Source: Gammaproteobacteria bacterium UBA2168 (GTDB lineage Bacteria; Pseudomonadota; Gammaproteobacteria; Pseudomonadales; Azotimanducaceae). Taken from it: 19,354 nt of DNA. How positions within the stretch are numbered: position 1 is the stretch's first letter; every line of letters begins with the position of its first letter. This document shows, in pieces, positions 7,518-14,424 of this stretch. The notes below the pieces were generated by a model. That model made no database searches. It saw only the letters and a list, made by a program, of their open reading frames with translations, and was not told where the DNA came from. Location of the stretch: positions 1 through 19,354 of the forward strand of contig DCWG01000078.1 of the NCBI GenBank assembly GCA_002327525.1, in the 5' to 3' direction. Both the position numbers and the translations under genes were made by a program.

Positions 7518-8909
7518 CTACCCGCTGGCGACACCGGCGGCAAATGAAGCTGCGTTTTGCCCAGCTAATCGACCGAATACGATACACGGCCCAAACGAAC
7601 CGCCACCGCCGATATACCGGTCGCCGTGCAGTGAGCCCACGGTTTCCCCAGCTGCAAACAATCCGCCTATGGGACGTTCGTCCGAACCCAGAACCCGGGT
7701 ATGCGCGTCGATTCTGAGACCCGTCCCGGTCCAGCACACGATCGCCGGTTTGACCTCGACGCCATAGAAAGGCGGTGTCTCGATGGCGCGCATACCGCTG
7801 CTCTGCCGTTTGAAGAATGCTGAATCTACGCCCCTTTCGCAGTCACCATTGTACCGATCGACAGTGCCAATCAGCGCTGACGCCTTCACCTCGATTCTCT
7901 CAGCGAGTGCGTCGAGTGACTCTGCTCTGACAATCGTGCCGTCGTTCGCCTTCTGCTCCAGCACTTCGTTCACCCAGAAGGCCTGCGACATCGGGTTGCG
8001 TTTGGCAGCCGCTCGCGCTGGTTCGTCGAACACGGCAAAGACACTGCCAGGCTGACGTTGTATCAACCCACCGAGCACCGTGTAGGGAGCCGTTTCGTCG
8101 GCGAACCTTCTCCCCTCGGAGTTCACCAGAATCAACCAGCCCGGCAGCAGCACCTCCAGATCGCGGCTGAATCCCGGGGTTACCAGCAACAAACCGCGAT
8201 TCTGGCCGTCGATCGCCGCCCCCACAGATTGCCCCAGCTTCAGCCCGTCGCCCTGCGCCATGGGACTACCGATATACCACGACCAGTTACCTGCTGCAGC
8301 GGCATCGGGATAGTGCTCAGCCAGCAACTCGGGATTGGCGCCGAAACCACCAGCCGCCATCACTACCGCCCCGCTGCTCGCTTCATCACCGGCGATGCCG
8401 AGGCCCACGACCCTGCCATGAGGATCGGTAAGCAGCTGGTCTACCCTGGCATCGAAAACCATCTCGACACCGCGCTGCGCGCACTGTGCATCGAGCACCT
8501 GTATGACCGCCGCCCCCTCTCCTTCCGGCTGATGGCCCCTTGGTGTCGATCCCACACCGGACGGATACACGCCCGACGTGGGAAAGTTCACGCCGAGCCC
8601 CATCAGCCATTCGAAAGTGGGCGCCGAAAGATCGCAATATCGGCGCACCACGGACGGTTCCACCATCCATTGATTGAGGGTCATATAGTGCTCGAACATG
8701 GCGTCGGCGGTGTCCTCCAACACCCCCGCCTGCCGCTGAACACTGGTTCCAGCAGCGTAGAAGTGACCACCGCTGAGCCTGGACGAGCCTCCGACCTGTG
8801 TGTCTGCCTCGATGACCAGCACGCTCGCACCCGCATCCGCGGCCGCAAGAGCGGCAGACAGACCCGCCGCCCCGGAACCGACAACGATTACATCGTAATC
8901 ACGACCCAT
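7518..8909 (-). CDS. FAD-dependent oxidoreductase, KstD/fumarate reductase flavoprotein type
   Basis: This 463-residue flavoprotein starts with the FAD motif DVIVVGSGAAGLSAALAAAD (6-25) and VGGSSRLSGG, typical of the fumarate reductase/3-oxosteroid dehydrogenase group. A second segment GAVVMAAGGFGANPELLA lies mid-protein. The C-terminus has GGLFAAGETVGSLHG, then YIGGGGSFGPCIVFGRLAG. The final Tyr plus glycine run resembles the active-site tail of steroid dehydrogenases. GGAGG at 8916-8920 precedes ATG 8909. It is the last gene of a minus-strand operon, 39 bases after the MFS transporter, and is convergent with the plus-strand catabolic operon. There is no signal peptide and no heme domain, unlike secreted flavocytochromes c. 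The natural substrate is undetermined; ring desaturation or enone reduction is inferred. Confidence 0.85.
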   Translation of the reverse strand: MGRDYDVIVVGSGAAGLSAALAAADAGASVLVIEADTQVGGSSRLSGGHFYAAGTSVQRQAGVLEDTADAMFEHYMTLNQWMVEPSVVRRYCDLSAPTFEWLMGLGVNFPTSGVYPSGVGSTPRGHQPEGEGAAVIQVLDAQCAQRGVEMVFDARVDQLLTDPHGRVVGLGIAGDEASSGAVVMAAGGFGANPELLAEHYPDAAAAGNWSWYIGSPMAQGDGLKLGQSVGAAIDGQNRGLLLVTPGFSRDLEVLLPGWLILVNSEGRRFADETAPYTVLGGLIQRQPGSVFAVFDEPARAAAKRNPMSQAFWVNEVLEQKANDGTIVRAESLDALAERIEVKASALIGTVDRYNGDCERGVDSAFFKRQSSGMRAIETPPFYGVEVKPAIVCWTGTGLRIDAHTRVLGSDERPIGGLFAAGETVGSLHGDRYIGGGGSFGPCIVFGRLAGQNAASFAAGVASG

Positions 8910-8948
8910 AGCTATCCTCCGACCGGCGTAAGTGCTTGAGACCTCATT

Positions 8949-10331
8949 TCAGGGCGACACTGTTGCAGGTACCGTCTCTTCCACCGCATCGGCTTCCATA
9001 TCTGAGGTCAAAGTCAGGCTCTGCGCATATGGCTTGCGGGCAAACCATAGCAGCACTACGCCGATCAGACCGAATATGCTGGTCATCGTAATCATCGAGT
9101 AGCGAACACCATCAGGCCCGGGAAACAGATGGTCATTGAAAGCTCCGGCCAGCGGCGGCCCAAACATCATGCCGGTTGATCCTGCCAGCATGTAAACCGC
9201 CGCGACCCGCGCCCGAAGGTGGGGCGGCGTAATCACCGGCAGCGCACCCGCAGCAATACCGAACGGGGAATTCACGGCAAGCAGCGCCGGCGCGTAGAGC
9301 ACATAGGCCCAGAACGCATCTGGCGCGAGTTGCAGCAGCAACACAGCGGGTAGCGTGAGCAGGCCGCCAATCATACCGGCTGTAATGTTGGCATCGCCAT
9401 GACCCCGGGCGCTGAGCCTACGAGCAATCCAGGCAACAAAAACCGGGCCGAGCGGACCGAAGATCAGAAATATCCAGCCAAACGTGGTCGAGGCCTCTGC
9501 AGCTGGTTCGCCGTGTATGCGCACTAGAAAGGTCACGCTCCAGAACACGAAGGCATAGCCGGTTAAAACGAGGGAGACAAAACCGAGGTGATGTAGAGTC
9601 AGTGTGCGTGCGTGGGTGCGATAGAAAGCGATGAGTTCTGCCATACCCTGCGAGCCATCGTCTGCCGCCGTCGGCGAGGGTCTGCGTACCGGTTCCCTGA
9701 TGCCGAGAAAGAAAAACGCGAGCACGATGCCTGGCGCTCCGACATACAGAAAAGTCTGCTGCCACGGTACCAGCGTGCCAACGATCGGCAAAACCAACGG
9801 TTCTGCGCTCTGCACGATACCCAGCACCAGCCCGCCGATGATGAAAGCCACGCCGGAACCGGCAATGGGGCCGATCTGAAATATGCTGAGCGCCAGCGGT
9901 ATGTCATCGCGCGGGAAGTAGTCTCCGATCAGCGACGTGGTTGATGGACTGAGTGTAGCTTCGCCAACCCCGACGCCGATACGCGCTAGAAACACCTCCC
10001 AATAACCACGCGTAAGTCCACAGGCCATGGTCATGAGTGACCAGAAAAAAATACCGATTGCAATGATGTGCTTGCGGCTGCGTTTGTCGGCCGCAGCGGC
10101 GATGGGCAGGGCCGCCGCCGCGTAGAAGATGGCGAACACCCCGTAAAGCCAGCCTATCTCGGTATCGGAGATATCGAGATCCACTTTCATGGGTTCCACC
10201 ACGATCGCGACGACCTGTCGATCGATGAAGGCGATGAGCGAGGCGAGGATGAGCACGCCGACTACGAACCATGCGTAGCGACGCGTTGGATAGGGAATGT
10301 TCACGGCGTGGCTGTCATCCTGCTTGGTCAC
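8949..10331 (-). CDS. MFS transporter (spinster-like)
   Basis: This 460-residue integral membrane protein of the major facilitator superfamily has about twelve hydrophobic segments. The first is at about 20-38, with FIDRQVVAIVVEP just after it. The loop 2-3 signature appears in degenerate form as AAADKRSRKH, and a charged central loop (REPVRRPSP) separates the halves. The late pair around STGMMFGPPLAGAFND is typical of spinster-like carriers in catabolic clusters. Its GTG start overlaps the TGA of the upstream 111-residue gene as GTGA, which supports this start through coupled translation. It probably imports or exports the organic acid or lipid-like substrate handled by neighbouring flavoenzymes. 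The actual substrate is unknown. Confidence 0.88.
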   Translation of the reverse strand: MTKQDDSHAVNIPYPTRRYAWFVVGVLILASLIAFIDRQVVAIVVEPMKVDLDISDTEIGWLYGVFAIFYAAAALPIAAAADKRSRKHIIAIGIFFWSLMTMACGLTRGYWEVFLARIGVGVGEATLSPSTTSLIGDYFPRDDIPLALSIFQIGPIAGSGVAFIIGGLVLGIVQSAEPLVLPIVGTLVPWQQTFLYVGAPGIVLAFFFLGIREPVRRPSPTAADDGSQGMAELIAFYRTHARTLTLHHLGFVSLVLTGYAFVFWSVTFLVRIHGEPAAEASTTFGWIFLIFGPLGPVFVAWIARRLSARGHGDANITAGMIGGLLTLPAVLLLQLAPDAFWAYVLYAPALLAVNSPFGIAAGALPVITPPHLRARVAAVYMLAGSTGMMFGPPLAGAFNDHLFPGPDGVRYSMITMTSIFGLIGVVLLWFARKPYAQSLTLTSDMEADAVEETVPATVSP

Positions 10332-10663
10332 CGTGTGTAATCGGTGTCCGGACGGCTTCGATGGCCTCGATGATACAAGAAATGGATAGGTACGTTGCCG
10401 CGCGGTAGCATGGTTAGATTGTACTTATCCCACCAAGCAAGCTCATCGACAACCTCACCTGCCACAGGCCGTTCGCCGAGGTTCCACTCTTGCCACATAT
10501 CGTCGTACGGCGGCGCCTGCGACAAAACGAACTCGTTGGAATCCATAATCCACAGGGTCGTGACCTCACGTTCACCATCGGCAGGGTCGTCGCTTGTTAT
10601 TGGAGAATAGAAACTGACCATCCATGTTGACGGATAGGAACCAAAAAAAGGGCTATTTGGCAT
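10328..10663 (-). CDS. Unrecognised 111-residue protein coupled to the MFS gene
   Basis: I do not recognise this family. The protein is rich in Trp, Tyr, Pro and acidic residues (for example APPYDDMWQEW and DELAWWDKYN) and has no signal peptide, membrane helix, cysteine pair or nucleotide motif. It overlaps the MFS start by four bases (GTGA), which argues that it is or was translated. The ATG at 10663 has no clear Shine-Dalgarno. The frame stays open for another 17 codons upstream to a TGA inside a palindrome, with plausible coding character (LSVYRID). It may therefore be the 3' remnant of a longer gene rather than a complete small protein. Confidence 0.55.
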   Translation of the reverse strand: MPNSPFFGSYPSTWMVSFYSPITSDDPADGEREVTTLWIMDSNEFVLSQAPPYDDMWQEWNLGERPVAGEVVDELAWWDKYNLTMLPRGNVPIHFLYHRGHRSRPDTDYTR

Positions 10664-10753
10664 GTCGATGCGGTATACGGATAGGGTCGAAGTAGCCAGT
10701 CGAGCGATTAGTGTAGCTCAGAACTGAGCGAGAGGTATTGTGAGAACAGTTAG
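10664..10753. other. Leader of the minus-strand catabolic operon
   Basis: This short non-coding stretch precedes the 111-residue gene on the minus strand. It holds one 14-base palindrome and no clear -35/-10 pair. I see no RNA gene or mobile-element signature in it. Confidence 0.4.
10716..10729. promoter_or_regulatory. 14-base palindrome, possible operator
   Basis: GCTCAGAACTGAGC is a 6+6 inverted repeat with a 2-base centre, 53-66 bases upstream of the first gene of the minus-strand catabolic operon. Its position suits a repressor or activator site. No family consensus is recognised. It also contains the TGA that closes the upstream frame of the 111-residue gene. Confidence 0.3.
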
Positions 10754-10882
10754 CTGCTGGACAGCACCGCGCGCGGTGCCGCGATTCGCGCGGTGCTGGA
10801 GCGCGCCCGGGGTTTCACCTGGAAAAAAGCGGCGGAGATGACCGCGGCGTTCTTTCACGCCGTGCTAATGAGGTCACAATAA
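10754..10882 (+). pseudogene. Glycosyltransferase-like C-terminal scrap
   Basis: The plus-strand frame encodes ARGAAIRAVLERARGFTW followed by KKAAEMTAAFFHAVL and a TAA stop. The pattern of an Arg/Ala-rich helix, F-T-W, K-A-A-E and a final hydrophobic helix is like the last 40 residues of GT4/GT1-type glycosyltransferases. A TAG lies directly upstream in frame and there is no start codon or ribosome site, so it is not an intact gene. It points opposite to both neighbours. The match is short and could be chance. Confidence 0.3.
10763..10797. repeat. 11-bp perfect inverted repeat with nested palindrome
   Basis: AGCACCGCGCG at 10763-10773 is repeated inverted at 10787-10797, with a 13-base spacer. 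The left arm overlaps a 14-base perfect palindrome, CACCGCGCGCGGTG at 10766-10779. There is no T-run on either side, so it is not an intrinsic terminator. It may be a protein site or a hairpin prone to breakage. Confidence 0.45.
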
Positions 10883-10999
10883 TCCGCGGGCCCGGGTCTG
10901 CGCGCACTGCAATCATTTGGCGCCGAATTTCGATTGCGCCCGGCACCTGGATAATTACAGCCGATTTGGGCGCGTTTTCACGCCATCTTTCCTTTCGAT

Positions 11000-11389
11000 T
11001 CAAATCGCGGTGCAGCCGCCGTCGATGACTATGTCGACGCCGGTTACGAATGCGGAATCGTCAGAGGCGAGGAAACAAACCACGTTGGCCACGTCCTCGG
11101 GCGTGCCGATGCCGCCGATCGGGTGCGACTGCACCAACAGCGACAGGGTCTCTTCTTCATTCGAACCGATCCCGAATGCGGCAAGCGCCGGCAGGCTTCG
11201 CTTCAGCATGGGCGTGTCGATCATGGCCGGGCTTATAGAATTCACGCGAATCCCTGTCCCGGCGCGCGCGCAGTCCACGGCCGCAGCTCTTGACAATTGT
11301 TTGATCGCGGCTTTGCTGGCCGCATGGGCCGCCTGGCGGGCAGACAGATGTGCGCGGCTGCCAACGCCATTTGCGCTTACCCGCCTTCC
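11000..11389 (-). pseudogene. SDR-family dehydrogenase 3' remnant
   Basis: From about 11389 leftward the minus strand encodes the second half of a classical SDR: ANGVGSRAHLSARQ, then HAASKAAIKQLSRAAAVDC, then GIRVNSISPAMIDTPML, then IGGIGTPEDVANVVCFLASD and a normal C-terminus VTGVDIVIDGG. The nucleotide-binding N-terminal half is missing; the sequence runs straight into the 3' end of narI. The catalytic Tyr of Y-x-x-x-K is His (codon CAT, 11324-11326). No start codon fits a full domain; the longest start is a TTG at 11296. It lies just after narI in the same direction and may be transcribed from that operon, but it should be inactive. Confidence 0.75.
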
Positions 11390-11402
11390 TTTTGTGTGGA
11401 CC

Positions 11403-12131
11403 TTAGTTGTTGTGCGGCCTCGTCGATTGCCAGGCCGTGTCTGCTCTTCGAATCTTCTTGCGATCCCAGTACCACATCACGACCTGGTATGGGCGCCACA
11501 GGTAGTGCAGCGGCGCGACCAGGAAGTGCACCAGGCGTGTGAATGGAAAGATCAGCACGATGATGAACGCGCCGACCACGTGCAGTTTGATCACCCACGG
11601 CATGGCGGCGATGGCATCCGTTTCCGGGCTCAGGCTCAGGATCGACCAGAGATAGGGGCTGAGATCTGCAGCGAACCAGGACGATCCCCAGCGATACCCG
11701 AGCGCCACCCAGCAGCCGAGAACGACCTGGAACAGCAGCATGAGTTCAATTGCGATGTCCATGGGTGAGGTGACCATGCGCAGCCTCGGGTGTGTCCAGC
11801 GCCGGATCAGCAAGCCGACAATGGCAACCAACACGACCAGCCCGAACGTGAATGCTATGCCCTCGTGGATGATGAGCCGCACCGGGTTGCTGTTCCACAG
11901 CAGGGCCAAGTCGGGAAACAAGAAGATGAACAGGTGCCCGAGAAACAGAATGAGAATACCGATGTGAAACGGCACAGTGCCCCAGAACCCGCTGCGCCCC
12001 TCCAGAAACTGCGCTGAAAGACTGGTGATGCTGAATCCCGCAGTGGTGTATCGGCCAATTGTGCCGACGAGAAACACGACGATCGCCACGTAGGGCAAAG
12101 CGACGAATAGCAGCGTGTCTAGATATGTCAT
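11403..12131 (-). CDS. narI: Respiratory nitrate reductase gamma subunit (cytochrome b)
   Basis: This 242-residue membrane cytochrome b oxidises quinol and passes electrons to NarH. Five hydrophobic segments are visible. Heme-ligand histidines match E. coli NarI closely: H56 and H66 in FHIGILILFLGHLF, and H184 and H202 in IKLHVVGAFI and TRLVHFLVAP. Length is close to the usual 225-245. I choose ATG 12131; a TTG at 12140 would add three residues but sits almost on the AGGGAG ribosome site. The gene follows narJ by 48 bases and is the last intact gene of the nar operon. Its 3' end abuts a truncated SDR gene. Confidence 0.95.
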   Translation of the reverse strand: MTYLDTLLFVALPYVAIVVFLVGTIGRYTTAGFSITSLSAQFLEGRSGFWGTVPFHIGILILFLGHLFIFLFPDLALLWNSNPVRLIIHEGIAFTFGLVVLVAIVGLLIRRWTHPRLRMVTSPMDIAIELMLLFQVVLGCWVALGYRWGSSWFAADLSPYLWSILSLSPETDAIAAMPWVIKLHVVGAFIIVLIFPFTRLVHFLVAPLHYLWRPYQVVMWYWDRKKIRRADTAWQSTRPHNN

Positions 12132-12179
12132 GTTCTTCAAACTCCCTGGTTTGACAGCCGGTTCGCCGCGGATCGAGCG

Positions 12180-12863
12180 CTAGTAGTACGCATTCGCCTT
12201 CTCCTCGATGGCGTTCTCGCTGGATACAGCATTCAAGAAACCGCTCGTGTCCGTTATCGGGACGCGATCGACGACGTTGAAGTCCTCTTTCAGCACTGCA
12301 TAGAGGGCACGCAATGGATGTTGATACAGCGTCGCGACCTGGCGAGACCGCGATGCGGGATCGATGAGTGTCTTGTAGTGCTTCTTGTACGCCTTATTTT
12401 TTTTATCAATGCGCCGATCGTCGAACTCACCGATCATCCGGAATACTGCAGGCGCCAGGATCTCCTCGACGAGCTCCGTGACAAGCTCTTCGTCCGTGAG
12501 CTTTGCCAGCAGTTTGAGGACGTTTGGCAAATGATCGGCAAGCTCGTGACCACGGTCCACTTGGTGGGCGATGTGTTCACGATTCAGGTTCGACAGCAGT
12601 TCGCCGCGCTTGTAGTCGTCCCCAAACAGCACGTAGCCGATGTCTAGTGTGGTGACTGCCAGCACGTCGAACGATCTGGTGAACAACTCCTGCATCATAT
12701 GCAAATCGGTTTCGGGGAGGAGAGCGACGAACGTATCGATAAATTCCGACGCCTCGGGATGGGCGTCAGCGAGACTCGCGCGTACGCTGCGCACCCGCTC
12801 GGGGAACAGAGCGTTCGGGTACTCGAACAGATGCGCCAACACCTGATAGTGCGCCCGTGACAC
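12180..12863 (-). CDS. narJ: Nitrate reductase assembly chaperone
   Basis: This 227-residue soluble helical protein of the NarJ/TorD chaperone group is needed for molybdenum cofactor insertion and membrane attachment of NarGH. The N-terminus has the family pattern LAHLFEYPNALFPE, and the middle contains QELFTRSFDVLAVTTLDIGY and VLFGDDYKRGELL, characteristic of NarJ. The GTG start at 12863 lies one base after the narH stop and has GAGGAGAGGG ahead of it inside the narH 3' end, indicating coupled translation. Lengths of 180-245 are usual. The C-terminal third is more variable. Confidence 0.93.
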   Translation of the reverse strand: MSRAHYQVLAHLFEYPNALFPERVRSVRASLADAHPEASEFIDTFVALLPETDLHMMQELFTRSFDVLAVTTLDIGYVLFGDDYKRGELLSNLNREHIAHQVDRGHELADHLPNVLKLLAKLTDEELVTELVEEILAPAVFRMIGEFDDRRIDKKNKAYKKHYKTLIDPASRSRQVATLYQHPLRALYAVLKEDFNVVDRVPITDTSGFLNAVSSENAIEEKANAYY

Positions 12864-12864
12864 G

Positions 12865-14412
12865 TTACAACCCTCTCCTCGCAGTACCTTCCTTGAATCC
12901 GAACCCTAAGTTGCCCTTTCGGTCGCCCGTGTTCTCGAGCATCTCGATGGCTTCCTCGCGGTGCGCCGGAGGGATCACAAACCGGTCGTCGAACTTGGCG
13001 AGCGACGTGAGGTAGTAGATATCGTCGGCCAGCGGTGCGGTGAGGCCGACTTCCGCCAACGCTTCCTCCGCCCGCTCCTTCGAGATGTCACCCACCGTCT
13101 TATGCCGTCGGTAGATGCGAACCGCCATGAGTTTCTTTACCCGAATCTTGACTTTCTCGGTGTCGCCGGCACTGAACAAGCTGGCCAGGTACTCCAGCGG
13201 AAAGCGCGACTCGTCGATGGTGCCCCACAGATCCTCTGTGCTGGTGTCGTACAACCACTGGTCGTCCCAGCGCTTGGCGATTGTGTTCAGCTCCTGGTCC
13301 TCGTTCTGCTTCTTGCCAAGAGACGCCATCACCGGCAACAGCGGTGGTACGTAGAAGAGCATCGGCAGCGTGCGGAACTCCGGATGGAGAGGCAGGGCCA
13401 TGCCGAATTCCTTCACGAACCTGTACACCGGAGAACCCTGTGCGGCCTTGATGGTCGAGTCGGCCATACCGTTGGCCTTGGCGGCGGCGATCACCTCCGG
13501 ATCCGTGGGGTCGAGCAGCATATCCAGCTGCGAGTCAACCAGCTGGTCCTCCTCCGCGCAAGCAACGTCGTGCAGCTTGTCGGCGTCGTAGAGCACAACC
13601 CCCAGATAGCGGATACGGCCAACGCAGCTGTGCATGCATGCCGGCGCGTAGCCCGCCTCGATGCGCGGATAGCAGAGGATGCACTTTTCCGACTTGCCCG
13701 TTTGCCAATTGTAGTAGGTCTTCTTGTACGGGCAGGCAGTCACGCACATGCGCCAACCGCGGCACACGTCCTGGTTGATCAGTACCACCCCGTCCTCGCC
13801 TCGCTTGTAGATCGCGCCCGAGGGGCATGACGCGACGCAAGCGGGATTGAGGCAATGGTTGCAAATCCTCGGCAGATAGAAGAAGGCCATCCGCTCGAGC
13901 TGGAACATCGCCGCCTGTTCCTCGGGAGACAAACTTGCGAGGTTCGGGTCGTTTCTCGCGTAGTCGGGAGAGCCGCTCAGATCGTCGTCCCAGCTCGGGC
14001 CCATCTTGATGTCCATCGGCTCGCCCGTGATCAGAGACACGGGTCTCGCGGTCGGCTGGTCGTCTCCGGCCGGCGATTCGATGAGGTCCAGGTACTTGTA
14101 TGTAAAGGGCTCGTAGTAGTCGTCGATGACCGGCAGGTTGGGGTTGTGGAATATGTTTGTCAGGCCCTTGCGCTTGCCGGCGCCCTTGAGCCCGATGTCA
14201 TCCCCCTGCTTTTCCCAGCCGCCCTTGTAGATGAGCTGATCTTCCCACTTGCCGGGATAGCCGGTCCCCGGCTTGGTCTCGACGTTGTTCCACCACATAT
14301 ACTCTGCGCCCTTGCGGTCGGACCAGATGTTCTTACATGCAATGGAGCAGGTGTGGCATCCGATGCACTTGTCGAGGTGAAACACCATCGAGATCTGTGA
14401 GCGTACGTCCAT
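12865..14412 (-). CDS. narH: Respiratory nitrate reductase beta subunit (Fe-S)
   Basis: This 515-residue electron-transfer subunit carries three 4Fe-4S clusters and one 3Fe-4S cluster between NarI and NarG. The first cysteine group is C16, C19, C22 and C26 (CIGCHTCSIACK), at the same positions as E. coli NarH. Later groups are CNHCLNPACVASCPSG and CRGWRMCVTACPYKK, where the Trp at the second position marks the 3Fe-4S site. The last is CILCYPRIEAGYAPACMHSC followed by VGRIRYLG. Length matches E. coli (512). ATG 14412 is preceded by AAGGAG. It lies 12 bases after narG and one base before narJ. Nothing is missing. Confidence 0.97.
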   Translation of the reverse strand: MDVRSQISMVFHLDKCIGCHTCSIACKNIWSDRKGAEYMWWNNVETKPGTGYPGKWEDQLIYKGGWEKQGDDIGLKGAGKRKGLTNIFHNPNLPVIDDYYEPFTYKYLDLIESPAGDDQPTARPVSLITGEPMDIKMGPSWDDDLSGSPDYARNDPNLASLSPEEQAAMFQLERMAFFYLPRICNHCLNPACVASCPSGAIYKRGEDGVVLINQDVCRGWRMCVTACPYKKTYYNWQTGKSEKCILCYPRIEAGYAPACMHSCVGRIRYLGVVLYDADKLHDVACAEEDQLVDSQLDMLLDPTDPEVIAAAKANGMADSTIKAAQGSPVYRFVKEFGMALPLHPEFRTLPMLFYVPPLLPVMASLGKKQNEDQELNTIAKRWDDQWLYDTSTEDLWGTIDESRFPLEYLASLFSAGDTEKVKIRVKKLMAVRIYRRHKTVGDISKERAEEALAEVGLTAPLADDIYYLTSLAKFDDRFVIPPAHREEAIEMLENTGDRKGNLGFGFKEGTARRGL

Positions 14413-14424
14413 TCCCGTGACTCC

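Noticed and set aside
7196..7717. A 173-residue gene starting at the GTG at 7196
   Set aside because: Its first 50 residues are the interior of a P450 fragment and its last part runs antisense into the convergent flavoprotein gene, so it is not an intact gene.
8058..8939. 293-residue plus-strand open frame
   Set aside because: It mirrors the clearly coding FAD oxidoreductase on the other strand and shows no family features.
10763..10797. Inverted repeat as an intrinsic terminator
   Set aside because: There is no T-rich tract after the stem on either strand.
12961..13830. 289-residue plus-strand open frame
   Set aside because: It is antisense to narH, which has all cluster cysteines in place.
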